Shown here piece by piece: positions 48,563 through 58,565 of a stretch of DNA of 64,000 nucleotides. Numbering within the stretch: the first letter of the stretch is position 1; the number at the start of each line of letters is the position of its first letter. The position numbers were made by a program, and so were the translations under genes. The stretch comes from Ferruginibacter sp. (GTDB taxonomy: Bacteria > Bacteroidota > Bacteroidia > Chitinophagales > Chitinophagaceae), in NCBI RefSeq assembly GCF_028288465.1, contig NZ_JAQBNR010000015.1:62001-126000 (forward strand), given 5' to 3'. The notes below the pieces were generated by a model, which did not search any database, was not told the DNA's origin, and saw only the letters and a list, made by a program, of their open reading frames with translations.

Positions 48563-49860
48563 GAAAATTAATATTGATCACAGTGTTATTAATGCCCTAC
48601 CTGTCCAATGCGCAAACCAGGGCATGGGAAACAGATGCGATCCCATTGCACCGGGCACAAAAGGCTTTAACGGATGTTATCATTCACGATATTTTTTCTC
48701 CGCCGGTTGCCAGCCGCATATACGCTTACACCAACATCGCCGCATACGAAGTGTTGGTAAAACAAAATAAAGCGTATCGTTCTATGCATACACAGCTGAA
48801 TTATTTTCCCGAAATACCGGTTTGTAAATATAAAATCTGTGCTTCTCTTGCAGCAGTAAATGCTTTTTTAATCACCGGTAAAAATCTTGTTTTTTCAGAA
48901 GCCATCCTGCAGGATTCCATTACTCAAATTTTGCAATGGTATAAAAATAAAAAAATAAGCAGGCAGGAATATGATGCTTCAGTATTGTATGGTCAGCAGG
49001 TAGCCGATGCTGTTATGCAATGGGCGGCAAAAGACAAGTATAAAGAAACAAGAAGTTTAAGGCGTTATAATTATTTAAAACAGGAAGGCAAATGGATGCC
49101 GACACCGCCGGTATACATGGCGGCGGTTGAACCTAACTGGAAACGGATAAGGCCACTGGTACTGGATTCCGCCAGCCAGTTCCGCCCTGAGCTTCCACTG
49201 CCATTCAGCAAGGATACCAATAGTTTATTTTACCGGCAGGTATTGGAAGTGTATGATACAACCCGCCATTTATCTGCTCAACAAATTGCAATTGCAAGTT
49301 TTTGGGATTGCAACCCTTTTGCTGTAACCACCGAAGGCCACCTGAATTTTGCAACAAAAAAAATATCGCCCGGCGGTCATTGGATGTCAATAGCCGGCGT
49401 TGTGTGCCGCAGTACCAACGCTACGATGATGAAAGCCGCTGCCGCGTATTCCTTTACGGCTATCGCATTATTTGACGGATTTATTATTTGCTGGGATGAA
49501 AAGTACAGGAGCAATATTATCCGCCCGGAGACTTATATCAACAAATACATGGATGAAAGCTGGCGGCCGTTGTTACAAACACCACCTTTTCCTGAATATA
49601 CCAGCGGGCATAGTGTTATATCAACCGCAGCAGCTACTGTGCTCAATCATTTTTTTGGTAATGCTATTGGTTTTGACGATGATACCGAAGTTGAATTTGG
49701 GTTACCTGTAAAGCATTTTAATTCCTTTTCAGAAGCTTGTAACGAAGCGGCAATTTCGCGTTTGTATGGTGGTATACATTACAGGGCAGCCATTGAGAAC
49801 GGACAGAAACAGGGAAGCAGTTTAGGTGAGTGGATCACAGGGAAAATTAAAATGCATTGA
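48559..49860 (+). CDS. PAP2/vanadium-dependent haloperoxidase-like protein
   Basis: A 433-residue exported protein (signal MRKLILITVLLMPYLSNA). All residues that bind vanadate or phosphate in the superfamily are present: Lys315 and Arg322-Pro (KYRSNIIRP), Ser349-Gly350-His351 (SGH), Arg401 and His407 (RLYGGIHY). The N-terminal helical part is the type found in bacterial haloperoxidase-like proteins. It may be a haloperoxidase or an acid phosphatase; the sequence alone does not decide. The ATGA overlap with the CRTAC1-like gene argues for a functional pair. Confidence 0.85.
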   Translation: MRKLILITVLLMPYLSNAQTRAWETDAIPLHRAQKALTDVIIHDIFSPPVASRIYAYTNIAAYEVLVKQNKAYRSMHTQLNYFPEIPVCKYKICASLAAVNAFLITGKNLVFSEAILQDSITQILQWYKNKKISRQEYDASVLYGQQVADAVMQWAAKDKYKETRSLRRYNYLKQEGKWMPTPPVYMAAVEPNWKRIRPLVLDSASQFRPELPLPFSKDTNSLFYRQVLEVYDTTRHLSAQQIAIASFWDCNPFAVTTEGHLNFATKKISPGGHWMSIAGVVCRSTNATMMKAAAAYSFTAIALFDGFIICWDEKYRSNIIRPETYINKYMDESWRPLLQTPPFPEYTSGHSVISTAAATVLNHFFGNAIGFDDDTEVEFGLPVKHFNSFSEACNEAAISRLYGGIHYRAAIENGQKQGSSLGEWITGKIKMH

Positions 49861-49917
49861 TGTTGGAAGGTGAAAATTCAGAAGGTAAAAAAAATATTAG
49901 AATCAATAATAGTTGCA

Positions 49918-52383
49918 ATGAAGATTAAAAAAACGATGATGAATAAAAGTATTTTATTGATTTTGTTATTCGGGCACCAGTTTGCAAGTGGGCAGCAAAC
50001 CTATGTTTTTACAAAAGGCTTGTTTGTAAATGGGGTACATCATTACGGCCGTGAAGCACTTTATATTGACACGGTGGCCTGGCAGTTATACAATCAGGTT
50101 TTACAAAAGCCCGAAGCTGGAAAAACAGCTAAGCAGGATAGCATAACAAATCGAATTAGATGGACATCAGTAACCGCAGACAGTGCCGGCGTTTTCAAAA
50201 GCAGGCGTTTCGGTGCGGGCGGATACTTGTATTTAACTTACACTGCAACCCGTCAGCAAAATGTGTTGCTGAACATTAAAGGCAATAGCGCCGTATATTT
50301 TAATGGTGTATTGCATGCAGGTGATCCGTATGGCGCCGGTTGGCTGTACATTCCGGTCACACTAAAAAAGGGGCTGAATGAATTGTATGTGCGCACTTAC
50401 TTTCAAACCAGTGCTGCTATCATCTTTCCGGAAAAACCCGTAATGATCAGTACCACAGATTCCACGATGCCGCATGTGGTTTTAAAAAAACAAAATGGTG
50501 TTTTGCAGGGAGCTGTGGTGATCATTAATTCCGGTTTGCAGGACTTGAAAAATTACCAGCTAAAATCAATCGTATCCGGTAAAACTTTGCTCACCAACAT
50601 TCCTGTAATACCGGCGATGTCATCACGAAAAGTGATCTTTAATTTTGATGCCGGAGGCATAAGCAGCACAGGGAAATATGATTGCGGTATCACCCTACAG
50701 AATAAAAATAAATCAGTTGATGAAAAGCAATTCATTCTTGAAGCAGTAGATTCATCAGCAAAATACAGCACTACTTTTATAAGCCAGGTGGATGGCAGTT
50801 TGCAATACTATTCAGTTACACCTCAGTTAAACGGAACAAAGGATAATGCAGCCTTATTTTTATCCGTTCATGGAGCAGGTGTTGAAGCGATTGGCCAGGC
50901 AAAAGCGTACCAATCCAAAGATTGGGGAACACTGGTAGCGGCCACCAACCGGCGTCCACGGGGTTTTAACTGGGAAGACTGGGGCAGGCTGGATGCACTG
51001 GAAGTACTCAATCTTGCCAAAGAAAAATTTAAGCCGGATCCGCAGCGTATCTATCTAACCGGTCACTCCATGGGAGGACATGGCACCTGGTTTTTAGGTG
51101 CTGCTTATCCCGGTAACTGGGCGGCTATTGCACCCTGTTCGGGTTATCCAACCTTAAAAGATTATGGTTCTGCCGATGGAAAAATCCCGGACAGCAGTAA
51201 AGATGTTTTTGAACAAATGTTACTGAGGGCGGGCAACCAGAGTGATGTCATCAGCCTTGCCAATAATTACAAACCATTTGGTGTTTATGTATTGCATGGT
51301 GATTCAGATAAAGTTGTTTCTGTAAATTATGCCCGGCAAATGAAAAAGTTGCTGGCAGCTTTTCATCCTGATTTTAACTACTACGAATATCCCGACGGCG
51401 AGCATTGGTTTGGTGACCAGAGTGTTGACTGGAAGCCCTTATTTGACTTTTTTAAATGGCATACGAGGCTTGCTGATACTGCCGTTAATCAAATTGATTT
51501 TACCACTTCGAGTCCTGGTATTTCCTCCACTTATCGCTGGGCTTCTATCCTACAGCAGCAACATCCCCTGCAGTACAGTAATTTAAAATTGGTTCGTGAC
51601 AGAAATCAACATAGAATTACCGGTACCACAAAAAATATTCACATGCTGCAATTCCGTCTCAAAGATTTTGGCGCTAACACAACAGTCACTATAAGCCTTG
51701 ATAATTCGGATACTATAAGCTACTCCACTGTATCAGCCAACGATAGTATTATACTGCAATTAAAGCAGAACAAATGGGTAGCAGGAGCAGCGCCATCTTT
51801 AAATGAAAAAGGGCCACAGCGATATGGTACCTTTAAAGAAGCGTTCAATCACCATATGGTATTTGTGTATGGTACCGCCGGTGATAACAAGGAAAACGAG
51901 TGGAGTTTAAACAAGGCCAGGTATGATGCAGAAACCTGGTATTACCGTGGCAATGGAGCAGTTGATGTGATAGCAGATAAAGAATATTCCTTAACAAAAT
52001 ATAAGGACAGGGGCATAGTACTTTATGGGAACAGCAATACAAATTCAGCCTGGAAAGGATTGCTGAATGATTGCCCGATACAGGTGGAAAGAAACAAAAT
52101 TACAGCAGGCGATAAAGTATGGAGCGGAGGCGATCTTGGTGCTTATTTCGTGTGGCCGGTAAAAAGTTCTTTTATAACTTCAGTAGCTGTAATAAGTGGC
52201 ACTGGTTTAAAAGGGATGCAGGCCGCATCAGCAAATCAGTATTTTGCGGGAGCAAGTGGCTTTCCTGATTTTATGATCTATGATATTGATATGCTGCAGT
52301 CAGGTGCACACGGTGTAAAAATGGCAGGCTTTTTTAATAATGAATGGAAGTTAGATAGCGAAGAATTCAAATTGCAACAGTAA
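49918..52383 (+). CDS. Alpha/beta-hydrolase of the prolyl-oligopeptidase type
   Basis: About 821 residues from ATG 49918, where the signal peptide starts (MNKSILLILLFGHQFASG a few residues on); the frame begins with GTG 49870. An N-terminal beta-sandwich region precedes a hydrolase domain with Ser384 (GHSMGG), Asp464 (HGDSDKVV) and His496 (DGEHWFG), a full catalytic triad. A C-terminal extension of about 300 residues is unusual. It may act as carbohydrate esterase or peptidase on glycoproteins in this glycan locus. Confidence 0.78.
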   Translation: MKIKKTMMNKSILLILLFGHQFASGQQTYVFTKGLFVNGVHHYGREALYIDTVAWQLYNQVLQKPEAGKTAKQDSITNRIRWTSVTADSAGVFKSRRFGAGGYLYLTYTATRQQNVLLNIKGNSAVYFNGVLHAGDPYGAGWLYIPVTLKKGLNELYVRTYFQTSAAIIFPEKPVMISTTDSTMPHVVLKKQNGVLQGAVVIINSGLQDLKNYQLKSIVSGKTLLTNIPVIPAMSSRKVIFNFDAGGISSTGKYDCGITLQNKNKSVDEKQFILEAVDSSAKYSTTFISQVDGSLQYYSVTPQLNGTKDNAALFLSVHGAGVEAIGQAKAYQSKDWGTLVAATNRRPRGFNWEDWGRLDALEVLNLAKEKFKPDPQRIYLTGHSMGGHGTWFLGAAYPGNWAAIAPCSGYPTLKDYGSADGKIPDSSKDVFEQMLLRAGNQSDVISLANNYKPFGVYVLHGDSDKVVSVNYARQMKKLLAAFHPDFNYYEYPDGEHWFGDQSVDWKPLFDFFKWHTRLADTAVNQIDFTTSSPGISSTYRWASILQQQHPLQYSNLKLVRDRNQHRITGTTKNIHMLQFRLKDFGANTTVTISLDNSDTISYSTVSANDSIILQLKQNKWVAGAAPSLNEKGPQRYGTFKEAFNHHMVFVYGTAGDNKENEWSLNKARYDAETWYYRGNGAVDVIADKEYSLTKYKDRGIVLYGNSNTNSAWKGLLNDCPIQVERNKITAGDKVWSGGDLGAYFVWPVKSSFITSVAVISGTGLKGMQAASANQYFAGASGFPDFMIYDIDMLQSGAHGVKMAGFFNNEWKLDSEEFKLQQ

Positions 52384-52456
52384 TATGCACTGTTATTGCT
52401 CCGGCCTCAATAAAACTAATTCGATAGTTAACCTAAAAAGCATTTAAAAAATAAGT

Positions 52457-53875
52457 ATGAAACGCAACGAATTTATTAAAAGTGCCGGTTTATTAAGCGC
52501 CGGACTAATGATGAAAAATTTTTCTTTCGCACAAGCTGATCCTGCATTTCCCGTAGTAAGAATACCGTATGACAAAAGAAAATTTCACAGCAAAGCGGTG
52601 GAAGCTGCCATTACTGAATTTCAATCGAAAGTAAAAAATAAGGAACTTGGCTGGTTGTTTGGAAACTGTTTTCCCAACACGCTGGATACAACGGTTGACT
52701 TTGAAATGGTGGATGGTAAACCGGATACCTATGTTATTACCGGCGATATTGATGCCATGTGGATGCGGGACAGTACGGCACAGGTTTGGCCCTACCTGGC
52801 ATTTGTGAAAAAAGATAAAGAACTACAGGAGTTAATTACCGGCGTTATCAACCGCCAGGTAAAATGCATTTTAAAAGATCCCTATGCCAATGCTTTTTAT
52901 AAAGACGAGAATAAAGTGAGCGAATGGAAGAGTGATCTTACCACGATGCAACCCGGCATACACGAACGGAAGTGGGAAATTGATTCGCTTTGTTATCCCA
53001 TCCGGCTGGCATATAATTACTGGAAAGAAACCGGCGATACAACTCCTTTTAACGGGCAGTGGAAAAACGCCATTCAATTAATTTTAAAAACATTTAAAGA
53101 ACAACAACGCAAAACAGGCAACGGTACTTACACATTTCAACGCACTACCGCCTGGGCTACAGATGGCGTTCCGCTGGGCGGCTATGGTTACCCGGTAAAA
53201 CCTGTTGGGTTGATCTGTTCTATGTTTCGCCCCAGTGATGATGCTACTGTTTTTCCTTTCCTCATTCCCTCCAACTTTTTTGCGGTAGTAAGTTTAAGGC
53301 AGGCATCCATCATGGTAAAACAAATTTTTAAAGATGATGGTTTGGCGAATGAGTTGACAGCCCTCGCAAGCGAAGTAGACAAAGCGTTGCAGCAATACGC
53401 TATTATCAATCATCCGCAATACGGAAAAATTTATGCGTATGAAGTAAATGGTTTTGGAAGTTTTAATTTAATGGATGATGCGAATGTACCGAGCCTGTTA
53501 TCGCTGCCATATTTAAATGCGGTTAAAAATACCGATCCCGTTTATATCAACACCCGTAAATTATTGTTATCCAGCAATAATCCTTTCTTCTTTAAAGGCA
53601 AAGCCGCGGAAGGTATTGGCGGTCCGCATGCAGGCATGAATATGATATGGCCGCTAAGCATCATTATGCGTGGATTGACCAGTAACAATGATACGGAAAT
53701 TAAGCACTGTATTGAGATGCTGCGTAAAACGCATGGCGGTACTGGTTTTATGCATGAGTCTTTCCAAAAAGATGATGCCAATAATTTTACCCGCAAATGG
53801 TTCGCCTGGGCCAATACTATTTTTGGCGAATTGTTGTGGGAAGTGTATCAGGCAAAACCACATTTATTAACGTAA
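52457..53875 (+). CDS. GH125 exo-alpha-1,6-mannosidase
   Basis: A 472-residue (alpha/alpha)6-barrel enzyme of family GH125 (formerly DUF1237). The diagnostic MWMRDSTAQVWPYL, the GIHERKWEIDSLCYPIRL segment and GGPHAGMNMIWPLSI are present. An N-terminal signal region (MKRNEFIKSAGLLSAGLMMK) exports it. It removes alpha-1,6-linked mannose from the non-reducing end, as in N-glycans and mannan. The GH92 gene downstream supplies complementary mannosidase activity. Confidence 0.93.
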   Translation: MKRNEFIKSAGLLSAGLMMKNFSFAQADPAFPVVRIPYDKRKFHSKAVEAAITEFQSKVKNKELGWLFGNCFPNTLDTTVDFEMVDGKPDTYVITGDIDAMWMRDSTAQVWPYLAFVKKDKELQELITGVINRQVKCILKDPYANAFYKDENKVSEWKSDLTTMQPGIHERKWEIDSLCYPIRLAYNYWKETGDTTPFNGQWKNAIQLILKTFKEQQRKTGNGTYTFQRTTAWATDGVPLGGYGYPVKPVGLICSMFRPSDDATVFPFLIPSNFFAVVSLRQASIMVKQIFKDDGLANELTALASEVDKALQQYAIINHPQYGKIYAYEVNGFGSFNLMDDANVPSLLSLPYLNAVKNTDPVYINTRKLLLSSNNPFFFKGKAAEGIGGPHAGMNMIWPLSIIMRGLTSNNDTEIKHCIEMLRKTHGGTGFMHESFQKDDANNFTRKWFAWANTIFGELLWEVYQAKPHLLT

Positions 53876-53904
53876 TGATTTTTAATTAAAAACTGCTGAC
53901 CGAC

Positions 53905-55248
53905 ATGATAAAAAAATGCTTTTATACATTTTGTATTTCGCTTGCCTTGTTATTGTTTTTTACGAATACAAACGCACAGCAAAAAATAAATCCGGATTCT
54001 ATCCGCAGTAAAATGCAATGGTTTGCTGATGCCAAACTGGGCATCTTTATTCACTGGGGCATGTATTCTGTAAATGGTGTTGATGAAAGCTGGAGCTTCT
54101 ACAATAAAAAAATAAGCTACGCAGATTATATTAAACAGATGAAAGGATTTACCGCTTCAAAATATGACCCGCAGGCATGGGCAGGTCTGATAAAAGAAAC
54201 GGGTGCAAGGTATGCGGTGATCACCACCAAACACCATGATGGTATGGCTTTGTGGCCCACCAAACAAAAACATTTAAGTGTGGTGAATAATACCCCTGCA
54301 AAGCGGGATGTGCTGGGGCCATTTTATAAAGCACTGGATGAACAGGGCATTAAAAGAGGCGCTTATTTTTCTTTATTGGATTGGAGTCATCCCGACTACC
54401 CGGGTTTTATGAAAGATACAAACCGCTATAAAATTGCAGAACAACCGGAGCGATGGAAACGCTTTCAGCATTTTTTTCAAAGCCAGATTAATGAAATCAA
54501 CACGGCCTATAAGCCTGACCTGTGGTGGTTTGACGGCGACTGGGAAAAGAGCGCCGATGAATGGCAGTCAGCCGATGTACGGAAACAAATACTGGCGATA
54601 CAACCTGATGCCATCATCAATGGCAGGTTGCAGGGCTATGGTGATTATGAAACACCAGAACAAAATTTCCCGGTCAGCAAACCGAAATATAATTGGTGGG
54701 AACTGTGCATGACCACCAATAACAACTGGGGTTATCATCCCGATGATACCGCTTACAAAACACCTTTTGAAATAATCACCATCTTTGTAGATGCGGTAAG
54801 TAACGGCGGAAACCTGTTACTGGATATTGGTCCGAAAGCAGACGGCACGATACCCGAAGAACAGGTGCATATTTTAAAAGAACTGGGTAAGTGGAATAAG
54901 AAGAACGGCGAAGCTATTTTTAATACCCTTGCCGGTCTACCGCAGGGCCACTTTTACGGACCAACGACCATCACCAAAGATTCAACCACATTGTATCTTT
55001 TTTTACCAGCACAAACAGCCGGCAATGTAATGGTAAAAGGCCTGGTGAATGACATCAGGGATATACAGGTGCTTGGTACCTCAATCCACTTACAACACAA
55101 AGTAGTGGGCAAAATTTCCTGGAGCCCGGTGCCAGGGTTGGTGTTTATCAATGTGCCTGAAAATGTCCGGGACGAATACATGACCGTGCTTAAACTTACA
55201 TTGGATAAGCCGGTAAAATTATACCGTGGCCAGGGTGGGTTGAATTAA
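53905..55248 (+). CDS. GH29 alpha-L-fucosidase
   Basis: A 447-residue exported retaining fucosidase (signal peptide ends near TNTNA, residue 23). GIFIHWGMYSVN and TTKHHDGMALW are conserved GH29 segments. The nucleophile is Asp210 in LWWFDGDWE. It starts 29 bp after the GH125 stop and is surely co-transcribed. The acid/base residue is variable in this family and not assigned here. Confidence 0.93.
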   Translation: MIKKCFYTFCISLALLLFFTNTNAQQKINPDSIRSKMQWFADAKLGIFIHWGMYSVNGVDESWSFYNKKISYADYIKQMKGFTASKYDPQAWAGLIKETGARYAVITTKHHDGMALWPTKQKHLSVVNNTPAKRDVLGPFYKALDEQGIKRGAYFSLLDWSHPDYPGFMKDTNRYKIAEQPERWKRFQHFFQSQINEINTAYKPDLWWFDGDWEKSADEWQSADVRKQILAIQPDAIINGRLQGYGDYETPEQNFPVSKPKYNWWELCMTTNNNWGYHPDDTAYKTPFEIITIFVDAVSNGGNLLLDIGPKADGTIPEEQVHILKELGKWNKKNGEAIFNTLAGLPQGHFYGPTTITKDSTTLYLFLPAQTAGNVMVKGLVNDIRDIQVLGTSIHLQHKVVGKISWSPVPGLVFINVPENVRDEYMTVLKLTLDKPVKLYRGQGGLN

Positions 55249-55341
55249 AATTATTCAGTTATGAATAGCAAATGATCAGTATTGAATACCTCTCTTAAGC
55301 TGGTATTTGCTTACTTTGATTTCGGCTTTTTTAATACAGTT

Positions 55342-56193
55342 ATGAAAAATCAATTCACTATACAATTTTATTTTGTCCTTGTTATTTGTTGTGTTGCTGT
55401 CAATGCCAATGCACAGCAAAGGAAAGGCTGGAAGCTGATTTGGCGGGAAGAGTTTAACTACAAAGCCCTGCCCGATCCAAACAAATGGAATTACGAGAAC
55501 GGGCATGTGCGCAACCAGGAGCAGCAATATTATACCAATGCCCGAAGCGAAAATGCCTGGGTGCAAAATGGTGTGCTGACTATTACCGGTAAAAAAGAAA
55601 CCTATCCCAATAGTGATTATGTGAAGGGCTCCAATAACTGGTCACAAAAAGATTCGCTGGCACAGTACACTTCTGCAAGTATCAACACCAACCAAAAGGC
55701 CGAATGGCAGTATGGGCGTATTGAAGTAAAGGCAAAACTGCCGCATGGGGGCGGAATATGGCCAGCGATCTGGATGATGGGCATTGACCGGGAAAGAATT
55801 GGCTGGCCGGGTTGCGGCGAAATTGATATCATGGAATTTATTGGCAATCATCCGCAGGATATTTATGGTACCATTCATTTTGCTGATTCTGCTGCTGCAG
55901 GCGGGCACCGTTCGAGCGGGAGTAAAACAACCTCCAAAGCTTTGCAAAATGATTTTCATGTATATGCTTTGGAATGGGACAAAGATGCCATGGATATTTA
56001 TTTTGATGATCAGCTGTTTCATCATTTTGTGATTGATTCTGCAGGTACCGGCAACAACAATCCTTTCAGAAAACCATTTTACTTATTGCTCAATTTAGCC
56101 ATGGGCGCCGATTGGCCCGGCCCGATTGATGATGCTGTTTTGCCACAACAATTTGTAGTAGACTATGTAAGATTCTATAAAAAGAAGCATTAA
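55342..56193 (+). CDS. GH16 endo-beta-glucanase (laminarinase-like)
   Basis: 283 residues from ATG 55342, at the start of the signal peptide (MKNQFTIQFYFVLVICCVAV); the frame is open from 55282. The jelly-roll domain has the GH16 catalytic motif E-I-D-I-M-E with nucleophile Glu160 and acid/base Glu165, and the GGGIWPAIWMM segment. The form of the motif without the beta-bulge Met change fits beta-1,3(4)-glucanases. It would attack beta-glucan, perhaps of fungal or algal walls. Confidence 0.92.
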   Translation: MKNQFTIQFYFVLVICCVAVNANAQQRKGWKLIWREEFNYKALPDPNKWNYENGHVRNQEQQYYTNARSENAWVQNGVLTITGKKETYPNSDYVKGSNNWSQKDSLAQYTSASINTNQKAEWQYGRIEVKAKLPHGGGIWPAIWMMGIDRERIGWPGCGEIDIMEFIGNHPQDIYGTIHFADSAAAGGHRSSGSKTTSKALQNDFHVYALEWDKDAMDIYFDDQLFHHFVIDSAGTGNNNPFRKPFYLLLNLAMGADWPGPIDDAVLPQQFVVDYVRFYKKKH

Positions 56194-56223
56194 TATAACA
56201 GGTATAAAAAACTAAAATATAGT

Positions 56224-58536
56224 ATGGATAATGTAAGCAGGTATAGTGTAGTAAAGGCAGGTTTGTTGTTGATTTGCTTTAGTATAGCAACCAGAGGGGT
56301 TAGCCAGATAGTAACAAAAGTAACCGACCCGGTGGATTGGGTAAACCCATTAATGGGCACCGACTCTAAACCGGATCTTTCCAATGGCAATACTTATCCC
56401 GCCATTTCTGTTCCATGGGGTATGAACTATTGGGTGCCTCAAACGGGTATGATGGGCGACGGATGGCAGTATACTTATGGGGCAGATAAGATCCGCGGCT
56501 TTAAACAAACACATCAGCCATCACCCTGGATGAACGATTATGGACAATTTTCCATTATGCCTGTAACCGGTAAATTAAAGTTTAACCAGAACGACAGGGC
56601 AAGTTGGTTTTCTCATAAAGCGGAAATTGTGAAGCCCTATTACTACAGCGTTTACCTCGCTGATGCGGATGTAACAACAGAAATAACGCCAACAGAAAGG
56701 GCAGCCCAATTCAGGTTTACCTATCCGCAAACGGATAGTGCTTTTATTGTGGTAGATGCGTTTAATAAAGGATCGTACATCAAAATAATTCCTTCTGAGA
56801 GAAAAATAATTGGTTACACAACCCGCAACAGCGGAGGTGTTCCGCAGAATTTTAAAAATTATTTTGTGGTGATTTTTGATAAGGAATTTTCTATCGCACA
56901 ATCGTGGCGGGATGGTAACCTGGTAAAAGATACACTGGAGTTAACGGCCAATCATGCCGGTGCCATCATCGGTTTTAAAACCCGCAAAGGTGAAAAAGTA
57001 CATGTAAAAGTGGCTTCTTCATTTATCAGTTTTGAACAGGCGCAACAAAACCTTACCCACGAATTAGACAAGGATTCTTTTGATGCTACCAAACAAAAAG
57101 CCCGCGATATATGGAACAAACAGATGGGCAGGCTGATTGCAGAAGGCGGCACGGTTGACCAAACAAGAACTTTTTACAGCTGTCTTTACCGCACCATGCA
57201 ATTTCCACAAAAACAATACGAAGTAGATGCGTCAGGAAAGATTGTTCATTATAGTCCTTACAACGGTGCAACCTTGCCGGGGTATTTGTATGCCGGCACT
57301 GGTTTCTGGGATACTTTCCGGGCGCTGTATCCGTTTTTGAATTTGGTATTTCCATCTGTAAATAAAGAGATGCAGGAAGGCCTGATCAACAGTTATAAAG
57401 AAGGTGGCTTTTTACCGGAATGGTCAAGCCCCGGCTACCGCAATGTGATGGTGGGTAACAACTCCGCTTCTATTGTGGCCGATGCTTATGTAAAAGGTTT
57501 GCGTGGCTATGATATTAATACCTTGTATGAGGCGCTGTTGCATGGCGCGGAGAATGAAGGTCCGCAAGGCACAGGCCGCACGGGTGTTAAATATTACAAC
57601 GAACTGGGTTATGTTCCATACGATGTAAAGATCAACGAAAACGCCGCCCGTACACTTGAATATGCCTTTGATGATTTTAGTATTTATCAGCTGGCAAAAG
57701 CATTGAAACGCCCGCAAAGCGAAATTGACCTGTTTGCAAAACGCAGCCAGAATTTTAATAATCTTTTTGATAAAGAAACCAACCTGATGCGTGGTAAAAA
57801 CAAGGATGGCGCGTTCGAAAAACCTTTCAGTCCGTTTAAATGGGGCGATGCATTTACAGAAGGCAACAGCTGGCATTACAGCTGGAGCGTTTTTCATGAT
57901 ATTGAAAGATTGAAAACACTGATGGGCGGAAAGGAATCTTTTATAAAGATGCTGGATTCTGTTTTTGTAATGCCACCGGTTTTTGATGACAGTTATTACG
58001 GCGGCACCATTCATGAAATCCGCGAAATGCAGATCATGAATATGGGACAATATGCGCACGGCAATCAACCCATACAGCACTTTATCTATTTATACAATTA
58101 CGCAGGCCAGCCCTGGAAAACGCAATACTGGATAAGAGAGTCGCTGAATAAACTGTACAAGCCTACACCTGATGGTTATTGTGGTGATGAAGACAATGGT
58201 CAAACCTCCGCCTGGTATGTATTCTCCGCTATGGGTTTTTATCCTGTTTGTCCGGGTACCGACCAGTATGTATTGGGAGCACCCTTATTTAAAAAACTGT
58301 CTGTAAAATTAGAGAACGGCAAACTGTTACAGATCAATGCACCAGCCAACAGCGAACAAAATTTGTATGTACAGAGCCTGCAGTTAAATGGAAAAGCAAT
58401 TGACCAAAACTGGCTGAATCATTTCGATTTACAGAAGGGCGGAACGCTGCAGTTTTTGATGAGCGCTGCGCCAAATAAACAAAGAGGAATTAAGGATGCA
58501 GATGCACCCTATTCTTTTTCAAAAGACAAAAAATAA
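56224..58536 (+). CDS. GH92 alpha-mannosidase
   Basis: A 770-residue exported exo-alpha-mannosidase, inverting and calcium-dependent by family. Features include DPVDWVNPLMGTDS near the N-terminus, NGNTYPAISVPWGMN, the catalytic-barrel segments SLYR-like SCLYRTMQFP and GFWDTFRALYPFL, and late GYCGDEDNGQTSAWYV and GFYPVCPG. The length is normal. It acts mostly on alpha-1,2 linkages, but GH92 specificities vary (1,2; 1,3; 1,4; 1,6). It follows GH16 by 30 bp. Confidence 0.94.
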   Translation: MDNVSRYSVVKAGLLLICFSIATRGVSQIVTKVTDPVDWVNPLMGTDSKPDLSNGNTYPAISVPWGMNYWVPQTGMMGDGWQYTYGADKIRGFKQTHQPSPWMNDYGQFSIMPVTGKLKFNQNDRASWFSHKAEIVKPYYYSVYLADADVTTEITPTERAAQFRFTYPQTDSAFIVVDAFNKGSYIKIIPSERKIIGYTTRNSGGVPQNFKNYFVVIFDKEFSIAQSWRDGNLVKDTLELTANHAGAIIGFKTRKGEKVHVKVASSFISFEQAQQNLTHELDKDSFDATKQKARDIWNKQMGRLIAEGGTVDQTRTFYSCLYRTMQFPQKQYEVDASGKIVHYSPYNGATLPGYLYAGTGFWDTFRALYPFLNLVFPSVNKEMQEGLINSYKEGGFLPEWSSPGYRNVMVGNNSASIVADAYVKGLRGYDINTLYEALLHGAENEGPQGTGRTGVKYYNELGYVPYDVKINENAARTLEYAFDDFSIYQLAKALKRPQSEIDLFAKRSQNFNNLFDKETNLMRGKNKDGAFEKPFSPFKWGDAFTEGNSWHYSWSVFHDIERLKTLMGGKESFIKMLDSVFVMPPVFDDSYYGGTIHEIREMQIMNMGQYAHGNQPIQHFIYLYNYAGQPWKTQYWIRESLNKLYKPTPDGYCGDEDNGQTSAWYVFSAMGFYPVCPGTDQYVLGAPLFKKLSVKLENGKLLQINAPANSEQNLYVQSLQLNGKAIDQNWLNHFDLQKGGTLQFLMSAAPNKQRGIKDADAPYSFSKDKK

Positions 58537-58565
58537 CCAGCTGACTAGCCGGGCAAACAAGCCAA

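Noticed and set aside
49870..49917. GTG start of the alpha/beta-hydrolase
   Set aside because: The signal peptide begins at the later ATG codons; the 16 extra residues are polar and would block export.
57424..58080. 218-codon ORF on the minus strand
   Set aside because: Antisense shadow of the GH92 catalytic domain; no start context or motif.
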